Of a DNA stretch of 64,000 nucleotides, positions 37,740 through 47,297 are shown piece by piece. Position 1 is the stretch's first letter, and every line of letters begins with the position of its first letter. This DNA comes from Oceanisphaera litoralis. GTDB lineage: Bacteria > Pseudomonadota > Gammaproteobacteria > Enterobacterales > Aeromonadaceae. The position numbers and the translations under genes are program-made. A model generated the notes under the pieces. The model was not told where the DNA came from. It made no database searches and saw nothing but the letters and a program-made list of their open reading frames with translations. Location: positions 1 through 64,000 of the forward strand of contig NZ_JAFBBE010000002.1 in NCBI RefSeq assembly GCF_016907015.1, written 5' to 3'.

Positions 37740-37748
37740 TGTTATAAT
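37740..37748 (+). promoter_or_regulatory. Candidate extended -10 promoter of the bkd operon
   Basis: TGT-TATAAT, a perfect -10 with a TG extension, 80 bases before the bkdA1 start. No good -35 is present. Confidence 0.55.
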
Positions 37749-37828
37749 TGGCGTCATATCAAGCGGCCATAAAGGTGTCGGCCTGGCCTCGTTTCCAGCA
37801 TCGCCCGGCCAATGATGGGAGTGACGCC

Positions 37829-39013
37829 ATGACCAATCCGAGCAATACCACCGCCTTCAGGGTGCACCAGGCTCAGTTTATCGGTGCCCAGGCACTCAGT
37901 ATTCCCACCCTCAGTATTTTACAGGAAGACGGCACTCTTTTTGCCGGCGCCTCGTCACCGGTGCTGGACAGGGATACGGCCCTGAAAATATACGAGAGCA
38001 TGGTATTTATCCGTATTCTGGACGAGCGCATGCTGGCGGCCCAGCGCCAGGGCAGGATCAGCTTCTATATGCAGTGTCTGGGAGAAGAAGCCAGCACAGT
38101 GGCCAGCGCCGCCGCCCTGGATCGGAAAGACATGATCATGGCCCAGTACCGGGAACAGGGTGCACTGCGTTACCGGGGGTTTTCCCTGACCCGGTTCATG
38201 AACCAGTTGCTCTCCAACGAACAGGATCTGGGCAAGGGGCGGCAGATGCCGGTGCACTATGGCAGCCGCGATCTTCATTTCATGACCATTTCCTCTCCGC
38301 TCGGCACCCAGATCCCCCAGGCCGGCGGCTATGCCTACGGCCAGAAACTGAGAGGAGAAAGCAATATCACCCTCTGTTACTTCGGCGAGGGGGCGGCGTC
38401 GGAAGGGGACTTTCATGCAGGCCTGAACATGGCGGCCGTGCTGCAGGCGCCGGTGATTTTTTTCTGCCGCAACAACGGTTATGCCATCTCCACTCCCGCC
38501 AACGAGCAGTTTATCGGAGATGGCATCGCCTGTCGGGCGGTGGGTTACGGTATGCAGGCGATTCGGGTGGATGGCGCCGATGTGCTGGCGGTATACGAGG
38601 CAACTCGTCTGGCCCGCAAGCTGGTGCTGGAGCAGCAGCAGCCGGTGCTGGTGGAAGCCATTGCCTATCGGCTGGGTGCCCATTCGTCTTCCGATGATCC
38701 CAGCGGTTATCGTTCCCGGGAAGAAGAAGAACGCTGGCGCAAGCAGGATCCCATCGCCCGTTATCGCCTGTGGCTGCAGCATCAGGAGTGGCTGGATGAA
38801 GCATCCGATCAAATTGCGACCGATGCGCTGCGCCAGGAGATACTGGAGGCGCTGAAAGAGGCCGAATTGCTGCCCAAGCCCCATATCGATACCCTGATTG
38901 GCGATGTTTATGCCGAGCCGCCCCCGGGGCTCAGAGCGCAGCTCGAACAGCTGAAAGCCCATGTCCGGCAATATCCGGATGCCTATCCGTTGACGGCGGG
39001 GAGGCTTGAATAA
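37829..39013 (+). CDS. bkdA1: Branched-chain 2-oxo acid dehydrogenase E1 alpha subunit
   Basis: Thiamine-diphosphate-dependent decarboxylase subunit acting on the keto acids of Val, Leu and Ile. It has 394 residues from ATG 37829 (GGGAG 8-9 bases upstream; the frame to 37748 overlaps the promoter). The TPP motif is [19 protein letters not shown] through NNGYAIS (about 213-248), and a serine-rich phosphorylation-type loop [16 protein letters not shown] lies near 290. The stop and the next ATG overlap (TAATG). First gene of the three-gene bkd operon. Confidence 0.93.
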   Translation: MTNPSNTTAFRVHQAQFIGAQALSIPTLSILQEDGTLFAGASSPVLDRDTALKIYESMVFIRILDERMLAAQRQGRISFYMQCLGEEASTVASAAALDRKDMIMAQYREQGALRYRGFSLTRFMNQLLSNEQDLGKGRQMPVHYGSRDLHFMTISSPLGTQIPQAGGYAYGQKLRGESNITLCYFGEGAASEGDFHAGLNMAAVLQAPVIFFCRNNGYAISTPANEQFIGDGIACRAVGYGMQAIRVDGADVLAVYEATRLARKLVLEQQQPVLVEAIAYRLGAHSSSDDPSGYRSREEEERWRKQDPIARYRLWLQHQEWLDEASDQIATDALRQEILEALKEAELLPKPHIDTLIGDVYAEPPPGLRAQLEQLKAHVRQYPDAYPLTAGRLE

Positions 39014-39990
39014 TGGCGGAAATGAACCTGTTGCAGGCCATCAATCATGCCCTGGATCTGGCGATGGAAAAAGACGAAAACGTGGTCTGTTTCGGTGAAG
39101 ATGTCGGCCATTTCGGCGGCGTTTTCCGGGCCACCAGCAAGCTGCAGGACAAGTACGGCCAACGGCGCTGTTTCAATACCCCCCTGACCGAACAGGGCAT
39201 CATAGGTTTTGCCAATGGCATGGCGGCGAGGGGACTGAAGCCGGTGGCCGAAATCCAGTTTGCCGACTACATCTACCCGGCCTTCGATCAAATCATCAAC
39301 GAGACCGCCAAGTACCGCTATCGCTCCGGTAACCAGTTCGATGTGGGCGGCCTGGTGATCCGCACCCCCTATGGTGGCGGTATCAATGGCGGCCACTATC
39401 ACAGTCAGTCACCGGAAGCCTATTTCGCCCATACGGCGGGCCTGAGGGTAGTGATACCGCGAGATCCGGCCCAGGCCAAGGGCCTGCTGCTGGCCGCCAT
39501 TGCCAGCCCGGATCCCGTGCTGTTCATGGAGCCCAAGCGGCTGTACCGCGCCGCCGTGGGCGAGGTGGATGAAGGCTACTATGAAGTGCCCCTGGGCGAG
39601 GCCGAGGTGGTGCAGCCAGGGTCGGATGTCACGCTGCTGGCCTGGGGGGCCCAGATGGAGGTGGCGGCCAGGGCGGCCGCCCTGGCCGAGCAGGACGGTA
39701 TTTCCTGCGAGCTTGTCGATCTGCGCAGCATACTGCCCTGGGATGCAGACCGGGTGGCGACGTCGGTCCTCAAAACCGGTCGCCTGGTGATCAGTCACGA
39801 GGCACCGCTCACCGGCGGTTTTGCCGGCGAAATCGCCGCCACCATTCAGGAACGCTGCTTTCTGTATCTGGAAAGCCCCATCGCCCGGGTATGCGGCCTG
39901 GATACGCCCTATCCGCTGGCGCTGGAAAAGGAATACATGGCGGATCATCTGAAGATCCATGCCGCCATAGTGCGCACATTCAACTTCTAG
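39013..39990 (+). CDS. bkdA2: Branched-chain 2-oxo acid dehydrogenase E1 beta subunit
   Basis: Forms the alpha2-beta2 E1 with the upstream product. It has 325 residues: [15 protein letters not shown] near residue 22, [16 protein letters not shown] near 55 and [15 protein letters not shown] near 80 are the transketolase-like pyrimidine-binding motifs, with a C-terminal transketolase fold from about 200 ([13 protein letters not shown]). The E2 start follows its stop by 8 bases. Confidence 0.93.
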   Translation: MAEMNLLQAINHALDLAMEKDENVVCFGEDVGHFGGVFRATSKLQDKYGQRRCFNTPLTEQGIIGFANGMAARGLKPVAEIQFADYIYPAFDQIINETAKYRYRSGNQFDVGGLVIRTPYGGGINGGHYHSQSPEAYFAHTAGLRVVIPRDPAQAKGLLLAAIASPDPVLFMEPKRLYRAAVGEVDEGYYEVPLGEAEVVQPGSDVTLLAWGAQMEVAARAAALAEQDGISCELVDLRSILPWDADRVATSVLKTGRLVISHEAPLTGGFAGEIAATIQERCFLYLESPIARVCGLDTPYPLALEKEYMADHLKIHAAIVRTFNF

Positions 39991-39998
39991 GGGGCCGC

Positions 39999-41279
39999 AT
40001 GAAGCAGGACTTTTATCTGCCGGATATCGGCGAAGGCATAGTGGAATGCGAGCTGGTGGAGTGGCTGGTGGAGGAAGGCGACCGGGTGGTCGAAGATCAG
40101 GCGATCTGCGATGTAATGACCGACAAGGCACTGGTGCAGATACCGGCGATGCACGGCGGCATCATCAGTCGGCTCTATGTGGCCAAGGGCAAGATGGCCC
40201 GGGTGCATGCGCCCCTGTTTGAAATGGAGGTAGCGGGGGATGCCGATGCCGAGCCGACGCCCGAGATAGCGGAGCCGGTCTCGATGCGTGAAGCCGTATC
40301 CGAGCCCGAAACCAGGCCTGATCCGGTTGAGCGAACACCGGAGCGAGCGGCACGGAAGTCGGCGGCTGCTCCGGCTCCGGCCAAAGGCAAGGCGGTGGCC
40401 AGCCCGGCGGTGCGCCGACTGGCGCGCGAGCAGAGCCTGGACTTGAGTCAGATACCGGGATCCGGTGACAAGGGCCGTATTTACAAGGAAGACATAGCAA
40501 CCTATCTGGCGGAGCGAAAACAAGAGCAGGCCGCCAGTACCCCGCCGGTCGAGCCGGAGCAAGGCGACGCCGGTACCGGGCAGCACAGTGAGCCTCTCAC
40601 TGGTATCGCCGCCGCCATGGCCCGGCAGATGACGGCCTCGCTGACCATTCCGCAATTTACCCTCTGTGACGAGCTGGAGTTGGGCGAGCTGCTGCGGCTG
40701 AAACACCGGCTGACGCCGATATTTGCCGAGCAGAACATCAAGCTCACCCTGCTGCCGTTTTTTATCAAGGCGCTGTCACTGGCGTTGCACGAGTTTCCGC
40801 TGCTGAACAGCCGGCTCAACCCCGAGGCGACCGCAGTGACCCGGCTGCCGGATCATCATGTCGGGGTGGCGGTGGATACCGACGCCGGTTTACTGGTGCC
40901 GGTGCTGCGTTACTGCCAGCGGCGTTCCGTGCTGGAGATTGCCATTGAGCTGGCACGGCTCACGGGGGCGGCGCGGGCCGGGAGCCTGACGCCTGCCGAG
41001 CTGCAGGGGGCCACCATTAGCCTGTCCAATATCGGTGCCCTCGGCGGTGTGGTGTCCAGTCCCATCGTCAGTCCACCCCAGGTGGCCATTGCCGCCCTGG
41101 GGCGCGGGCAGAGGCTGCCGCGTTTCAATGACGCCGGTGAGGTGGTGGCCCGGGAGCTGATGATGGTGTGCTGGTCGGCGGATCATCGCCTGATCGACGG
41201 CGCCACCCTGGCCCGTTTCAACCGCTGCTGGTACCGCTATCTGGAACAACCGGAGCGGATGCTGGTGCAATTGAGCTAG
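39999..41279 (+). CDS. bkdB: Branched-chain 2-oxo acid dehydrogenase E2 (dihydrolipoyl acyltransferase)
   Basis: Core acyltransferase of the complex, 426 residues. One lipoyl domain (1-80) has K43 in VMTDKALVQIPA. A Pro/Glu-rich linker leads to the E1/E3-binding domain (about 130-165, ASPAVRRLAREQ), a second linker, and the catalytic domain from about 200, with active-site DHRLIDG near residue 395. No E3 (lpd) gene follows, so E3 is probably shared with other complexes. The kinase-like gene starts 21 bases downstream. Confidence 0.93.
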   Translation: MKQDFYLPDIGEGIVECELVEWLVEEGDRVVEDQAICDVMTDKALVQIPAMHGGIISRLYVAKGKMARVHAPLFEMEVAGDADAEPTPEIAEPVSMREAVSEPETRPDPVERTPERAARKSAAAPAPAKGKAVASPAVRRLAREQSLDLSQIPGSGDKGRIYKEDIATYLAERKQEQAASTPPVEPEQGDAGTGQHSEPLTGIAAAMARQMTASLTIPQFTLCDELELGELLRLKHRLTPIFAEQNIKLTLLPFFIKALSLALHEFPLLNSRLNPEATAVTRLPDHHVGVAVDTDAGLLVPVLRYCQRRSVLEIAIELARLTGAARAGSLTPAELQGATISLSNIGALGGVVSSPIVSPPQVAIAALGRGQRLPRFNDAGEVVARELMMVCWSADHRLIDGATLARFNRCWYRYLEQPERMLVQLS

Positions 41280-41300
41280 CATGCGTGCCCCATCGAGCGA

Positions 41301-43148
41301 ATGGCAGAATGGATCATGAGCCCTCATCGGCTGCGCAACTTCTATATTCCCGAAGAGCAGTCCATCTATCTGCTCAATGCCAATGACGCCAGAAAACTGA
41401 AAGACTGGATTGCCTTGTGCGTGAGCCAGCTGGAAAAGCTGGGCTACCGCCATATCAGCCTGGTCGGCCACGGCGCCTACGGCTTCACCTTTGCCGGCAC
41501 CGCCGAGCCGGGGGAAGAGTACGCCTTCAAGTTTTCCCGCATCACGCTGCCCGAGCATATCCGGGAGCGGCTGGCCGACGAGGCCTATATGTTGTCCCGG
41601 ATCCGGCATCCCCGGGTGCCCGCCTATATCACCTATCAGCGGCTCAAGAAGCAGGGCATTCTGATGATGAGCCGGGCAAGAGGCAGGGATCTGGAGCATT
41701 ACAGCCTGCGCCGGGGTCGGTTGCCGCCCCGCCAGTTGATCGATATTGCCGCCCAGCTGGCCGATATTCTGCAGGCCCTGCGCCGGCATCGCAAAGAGGG
41801 TCAGCCCGCGCCGATAGTGCACGGCGATATCAAGCCGTCCAACATAGTGTTTGATGCCGACAGCGGTCACATCAGCCTGGTCGACTGGGGCTCCTCGGTG
41901 TTTGCCCAGCTCGACCGGGAAGGACAGTTTGTGTCCACCAATGTGATGCAGTTGATGTCGGCGGATCTGCAGCACAGCAATGCCCGGCTGGGGGATGTGT
42001 ATTTCATTGGGCCCGAGCAGCGGGAAGGGGCCCTGTCTTGCCCGCGCTTCGACGAGCAGGGGGTCGCCGCCACCCTTTATGCACTGGCGTCGGGTCAGTC
42101 CTGCCGCTTTGGCCGCCACGCCATACCGGCGACCAGCCTGGGGCTACCGAAAGAATTTGCGCTGATGCTGGATGGCTTGCTGGGGGAAGATGCCGGGCTG
42201 CGGCGGCGGGCCGGCGATCATTTCATTGCCGCCATGCCGCGATTGCAACGCCTGGTACTGCCCGAACTGCGGCTGTTTGATGACAGCCCCATGCTGCCGG
42301 TATGGGCCAGCCCCGAGCGCCACGACATGGATACCGTGGTCTATTCCTCCCGCAAATCCTTTCTGCGCGAGCACAGCGAAGAGGCCGGCATCCATTATGT
42401 GGACGATGCCCAGCTGGAGCGTTATTACAAAAACTATCTGGTGGGCATGGGCGATACCGAAAAGGCCTTCGTGGCGGCGGTCAGCCGGCTGGGGCGCTAT
42501 CCGGTGGTGGGCGGGCTGGCCATTCACTGGCAACTGGACGGCCTCTATATCGACTCCAGCCTCAATCTCTACGACGAGGCAATGGCGCCCGCCTTTGCGC
42601 TGGCGGTCAACAACGTGGTGAGGCTGGCCCGGGCCATCGATAAAGTCGGTCTGTTCAAGGCCTGCCTGTTCAACGCCCGCAATACCATCCACCTGAGCCG
42701 CAGGGTGCCGGAGCTGCCTTTTGTGCCGACCGCGGACACCCGCATACCCTATCGGCTGGCGGCCATCCCCAGCACCAGCGAGGCCAGTCGTCAGCATTCC
42801 TATTTCGAGGATGGACGGGACCCGGATGAACAGCTGGTGTTGCCCGCCGCCATCATGGCGGTGATCGCCCGGCTGAACGAAATTCACCATACCGGCTGTA
42901 TCATCTTCGAGGTGACGCCGCTGTACATGAAGCTGCACAGCTACTACCGGCTGCTGGATGCCAGCGCCGAAGCGGAGTTTGCCGATTTGTTGCGCCAGAT
43001 AGTGGCGCTGATACCAGAGATAGAGGATCAGGGGGTGGGCGGTTTCATGAAGCTGCCCCACAAGAATACCCGGCTGTTCAGCCACCAGCCGGTGCAGCCG
43101 ACGCTGTTCTACCCGGCCAATCCCAGGGCCCGGGCCTGCCGGGATTGA
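41301..43148 (+). CDS. Ser/Thr protein kinase-like protein with unknown C-terminal domain
   Basis: 615 residues; an ATG at 41316 is also possible. The kinase domain spans about 50-300: glycine loop VGHGAYG (55-61), ATP lysine K77 (YAFKFSR), helix-C E94, catalytic HGDIKPSN with D176, and DWG (195-197) in place of DFG. All essential residues are present, so activity is plausible. The C-terminal half (about 310-610) matches no family I know; it has no membrane helix and looks globular. It follows bkdB by 21 bases with no terminator, so co-transcription is likely. Whether it phosphorylates the E1 complex, as eukaryotic BCKD kinases of a different fold do, is speculation. Its 3' end overlaps the convergent acpH by 40 bases. 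Confidence 0.82.
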   Translation: MAEWIMSPHRLRNFYIPEEQSIYLLNANDARKLKDWIALCVSQLEKLGYRHISLVGHGAYGFTFAGTAEPGEEYAFKFSRITLPEHIRERLADEAYMLSRIRHPRVPAYITYQRLKKQGILMMSRARGRDLEHYSLRRGRLPPRQLIDIAAQLADILQALRRHRKEGQPAPIVHGDIKPSNIVFDADSGHISLVDWGSSVFAQLDREGQFVSTNVMQLMSADLQHSNARLGDVYFIGPEQREGALSCPRFDEQGVAATLYALASGQSCRFGRHAIPATSLGLPKEFALMLDGLLGEDAGLRRRAGDHFIAAMPRLQRLVLPELRLFDDSPMLPVWASPERHDMDTVVYSSRKSFLREHSEEAGIHYVDDAQLERYYKNYLVGMGDTEKAFVAAVSRLGRYPVVGGLAIHWQLDGLYIDSSLNLYDEAMAPAFALAVNNVVRLARAIDKVGLFKACLFNARNTIHLSRRVPELPFVPTADTRIPYRLAAIPSTSEASRQHSYFEDGRDPDEQLVLPAAIMAVIARLNEIHHTGCIIFEVTPLYMKLHSYYRLLDASAEAEFADLLRQIVALIPEIEDQGVGGFMKLPHKNTRLFSHQPVQPTLFYPANPRARACRD

Positions 43149-43711
43149 CCCAGTACAAAAGCCTGCAGTTCGGGATAAAAGCCGAGAAAGGCCTGCTCCA
43201 TGGCGCCATACTGTTGCGCCAGCAGCGGCGCGCATTGGGGCAGGGGCGTGGGACGGCGAAAGCGACCATCGATGCGAGCGATGGCGAGGGAGATGCCCTC
43301 CAGGCTTTGGTAACTGGTCAGCAACCGATATTGCTTGAGGCGTTCCACCAGAATGACCATGGCCTCCGGCCAATGTTCATCCGGCTGCAACTGCCGATGG
43401 CTGTAGCCGATAAAATCATCAAGCTCCCAGGCGTGATAACGAGACCAGTGCCGGGCGAGAAAGTGGTCGAACATCATGTCCATGATGATGCCGCCATAGC
43501 GACGAAAGGGGCTGGGCAGGGCGCGCACCGCCCCGGCGTGCAGCGGGTGGGCATCGGTAAAGCTGTCGATGTGTCTGTGCAGCCGAATGCCCAGTTGCAG
43601 GGACGGGGGCAATCGGGTGTCTATGCTGCCCCGGGCATACTCACCGAGCAGGGCGCCGGGCAGGCTGGTATTGCTGTAGTGAGCCAGGTGCAGGTGGGCC
43701 AGATAATTCAC
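43109..43711 (-). CDS. acpH: Acyl carrier protein phosphodiesterase AcpH
   Basis: Removes phosphopantetheine from acyl carrier protein. It has 200 residues of the DUF479 family: MNYLAHLHLA start, metal-binding HRHIDSFTDAHP near residue 45-56 and MDMMFDHFLARHW near 77. The ATG overlaps the CBS gene stop by 4 bases (coupled translation). In E. coli acpH is also divergent from queA, so this position is conserved. Confidence 0.9.
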   Translation of the reverse strand: MNYLAHLHLAHYSNTSLPGALLGEYARGSIDTRLPPSLQLGIRLHRHIDSFTDAHPLHAGAVRALPSPFRRYGGIIMDMMFDHFLARHWSRYHAWELDDFIGYSHRQLQPDEHWPEAMVILVERLKQYRLLTSYQSLEGISLAIARIDGRFRRPTPLPQCAPLLAQQYGAMEQAFLGFYPELQAFVLGQSRQARALGLAG

Positions 43712-44217
43712 CGGGCTTCCTGTTCGTCTACGCCTTCCGGAGTCATCGCCAGATCCAGCTCGTCTTGGTCGACATCGTCGAACGAGGGTTCGGCCAGCTG
43801 GGCGTCCAGCACCTCCAGCAGATGAATGGCGACGGTAACAAAGTCACTGTCGGTGACGATACCCACCAGCTTGCCCTTGTCCACCACCGGCAGGCAGCCG
43901 TACTTGTGTTTTTGCAGATGGAGGGCGGCTTCGCGGATACCGGCGCGGGGGCTGACGGTGGTGACCTCTTTTATCATGACCTCGCTCAGCTGATGCTGTT
44001 GCAGAAAGTGGTCATTGGTGCCCTGTTCCAGGCTCGACTCCTGCGCCGCCAGAATATCCCGCTGGCTGACCAGCCCGACCAGGCGACCGTCTATCTGTAC
44101 CGTCAGGTGACGGATGTGATGGCGTTGCATCAGGGTGCGGGCTTCGGCCAGGGTGGCCGCCGGCGGCAGGCTGATGACGTTGCGTGACATAATTTCAGAG
44201 ACGATCGCGGGCATCAT
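43708..44217 (-). CDS. CBS-domain pair protein
   Basis: 169 residues made of two CBS domains (about 8-60, IMSRNVISLPPAATLAEARTLM; and 78-135, MIKEVTTVSPRAGIREAALHL), a Bateman module that usually binds adenosine nucleotides. The acidic C-terminal tail (PSFDDVDQDELDLAM) is unusual. There is no catalytic domain, so it probably acts as a regulator or sensor. First of two Met codons used here (44217; 44214 also fits the GGA upstream). It is coupled to acpH by ATGA overlap; the TATATCAAGA direct repeat just upstream may belong to its promoter. Confidence 0.85.
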   Translation of the reverse strand: MMPAIVSEIMSRNVISLPPAATLAEARTLMQRHHIRHLTVQIDGRLVGLVSQRDILAAQESSLEQGTNDHFLQQHQLSEVMIKEVTTVSPRAGIREAALHLQKHKYGCLPVVDKGKLVGIVTDSDFVTVAIHLLEVLDAQLAEPSFDDVDQDELDLAMTPEGVDEQEAR

Positions 44218-44405
44218 CTTTTTCCTCTTTTTTATATCAAGATATATATCAAGATAGCCTAACCGTATGGCAGGGTAAGCGTAACCAGGTACGGCACCGT
44301 GATGGCCGGTCAGTAATACCCATTATGCCCCAACTCCGGCCGAATTGCCTTGATCCCGCGGGGCGGCCTCACTAGACTAGCGCCCGTTATGACAAGAGGT
44401 TGTGT

Positions 44406-45455
44406 ATGCTGGTCCGCGATTTTTCCTTTGAGCTCCCCGACGAATTGATAGCCCGCCATCCAATGCCGGAACGCACCGCCAGCCGGTTGTTGCAGCTGAA
44501 CGGTAACAGCGGTGATATCACCCATGGTCAATTCGGTCAGATCCTCGACCTGGTCAACCCCGGCGATTTGCTGGTATTCAACAATACCCGCGTGATCCCG
44601 GCCCGCCTGTTCGGGCGCAAGGCCAGCGGCGGCAAGCTGGAAGTACTGGTCGAGCGGGTGCTGGACGACAAGCGGGTGCTCGCCCACGTGCGCGCCTCCA
44701 AGGCGCCCAAGCCGGGCAGCGCCCTGATCCTGGAGCCGGACGTGCAGGCCACCATGCTGGCCCGCCACGATGCCCTCTTTGAAATCGAATTCCACGACGA
44801 CAGAACCGTGCTCGAGGTCCTGGAAGCGGTGGGGCATATGCCCCTGCCGCCCTATATCGACCGGCCCGACACGGACGCCGACAAAGAGCGTTATCAGACC
44901 GTTTACAACGAGAAGCCCGGCGCCGTGGCCGCGCCGACCGCCGGCCTGCACTTCGATCAGCCGCTGCTGGACGCCCTGACCGCCAAGGGTGTGGAACAGG
45001 CATTTGTTACCCTGCACGTGGGTGCCGGCACCTTTCAGCCGGTACGGGTCGAGCAGGTGCTCGAGCACAAGATGCACGCCGAATACATCGAGGTGTCGCC
45101 CGAGGTCGTGGCGCAGATAGCAGCCACTCGCGCCCGGGGCGGCCGGGTGATTGCCGTGGGCACCACCTCGGTACGCTCGCTGGAAAGCGCCGCCAGGGCC
45201 ACTATGGCCCAGGGCGAGCCGCTGGCGCCGTTTTACGGCGACACCGATATCTTTATCTATCCCGGCTACCGTTTTCAGCTGGTGGACGCCATGGTCACCA
45301 ATTTCCACCTGCCCGAGTCGACCCTGATCATGCTGGTCAGCGCCTTTGCCGGCTACGACCACATCATGGAAGCCTACCGGCAGGCGGTGGCCGAGCGTTA
45401 CCGCTTCTTCAGCTACGGTGACGCCATGTTTATTACCCGGCAGACCCAGCCGTAA
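44406..45455 (+). CDS. queA: S-adenosylmethionine:tRNA ribosyltransferase-isomerase
   Basis: Adds the cyclopentenediol precursor to make epoxyqueuosine in tRNA. It has 349 residues from ATG 44406 with AAGAGG upstream; TTG 44400 is rejected. Family segments are [47 protein letters not shown] and [17 protein letters not shown]. First gene of queA-tgt-yajC-secD-secF. Confidence 0.96.
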   Translation: MLVRDFSFELPDELIARHPMPERTASRLLQLNGNSGDITHGQFGQILDLVNPGDLLVFNNTRVIPARLFGRKASGGKLEVLVERVLDDKRVLAHVRASKAPKPGSALILEPDVQATMLARHDALFEIEFHDDRTVLEVLEAVGHMPLPPYIDRPDTDADKERYQTVYNEKPGAVAAPTAGLHFDQPLLDALTAKGVEQAFVTLHVGAGTFQPVRVEQVLEHKMHAEYIEVSPEVVAQIAATRARGGRVIAVGTTSVRSLESAARATMAQGEPLAPFYGDTDIFIYPGYRFQLVDAMVTNFHLPESTLIMLVSAFAGYDHIMEAYRQAVAERYRFFSYGDAMFITRQTQP

Positions 45456-45460
45456 AGAAC

Positions 45461-45541
45461 CGTGAGGCGTGAGGCGTAAGGTGTGAGGGGTAAAGCGTAA
45501 GACATTGGTTTTTCACCTCACTCCTCACGATTCACCCCTCA
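45461..45541. repeat. GTGAGGC-rich imperfect inverted repeat (copy 3 of purine-rich family)
   Basis: A run of GTGAGGC/GTAAGG-like units, then TTTTT, then the pyrimidine complement ACCTCACTCCTCACG...CCCCTCACC. It lies between queA and tgt and would form a long imperfect hairpin in the shared transcript. Confidence 0.65.
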
Positions 45542-45587
45542 CCTGTTTAAAAATAAGGTCGGACTGTTTCTCCGGCCAGTGAGGTAA

Positions 45588-46736
<1,149 letters not shown>

Positions 46737-46773
46737 CGAACGGGTGAGGGAAGATGTCAGCTAAGTCGACCGT

Positions 46774-46845
46774 GACATGCCAGCGCCAACAAAAGCTCCT
46801 GCAATGTTGGCATTTCCGCCATCCGTGGCGGTCAGATGGCATGTC
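46774..46845 (+). repeat. Three-way-junction structured element between tgt and yajC
   Basis: Outer stem GACATGCCA (46774-46782) / TGGCATGTC (46837-46845) enclosing two hairpins, CCAAC/GTTGG (46786-46790, 46806-46810) and CCGCCA/TGGCGG (46816-46821, 46826-46831). It is probably an intergenic repeat of the palindromic type and could act in mRNA processing. Confidence 0.7.
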
Positions 46846-46949
46846 CGAGCCCCCAGGGATGGGTTTATGGCGTGTCGACGTGCTGTACCTTCCCTCACCG
46901 GTGCCCCCATGCACTAACACTTTTAACCATCAACGAGGAACTGAAACGA

Positions 46950-47276
46950 ATGGATATTATCTCCAAAGCCCATGCCCAAGGTGGCGCCGCCGGTGGCGGT
47001 ATGGAAATGATCATCATGCTGGTGGTATTCGGCCTGATCTTCTATTTCATGATTTTCCGTCCCCAGTCCAAGCGGGTCAAAGAGCACAAGAGCCTGATGT
47101 CTTCCCTGAGCAAGGGTGACGAAGTGCTGACCAACGGCGGCCTGGTAGGCAAGATTGCCAAAATCTCCGCCGAAAACGACTATGTATTGCTGAGCCTGAG
47201 CGAGCAGAGCCAGGTCACCATCAAAAAGGACTTCATCACCGCCGTCCTGCCCAAGGGTTCTATCCAGTCCCTTTAA
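46950..47276 (+). CDS. yajC: Sec translocase accessory subunit YajC
   Basis: 108-residue membrane protein of the SecDF-YajC complex. It has one helix at about 18-37 (MEMIIMLVVFGLIFYFMIF) followed by RPQSKRVKEHKSLMSSLSKGDEV, the family signature, and a small basic cytoplasmic domain. The ATG at 46950 is preceded by GAGGAA; longer frames to 46836 run through the structured repeat. Confidence 0.95.
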   Translation: MDIISKAHAQGGAAGGGMEMIIMLVVFGLIFYFMIFRPQSKRVKEHKSLMSSLSKGDEVLTNGGLVGKIAKISAENDYVLLSLSEQSQVTIKKDFITAVLPKGSIQSL

Positions 47277-47297
47277 TTTCCTATCGAGGAGCACAGC

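Noticed and set aside
46774-46845. Possible tRNA gene
   Set aside because: The cloverleaf-like pairing lacks an anticodon arm of proper size, TTCGA-type T-loop and CCA/acceptor arrangement.
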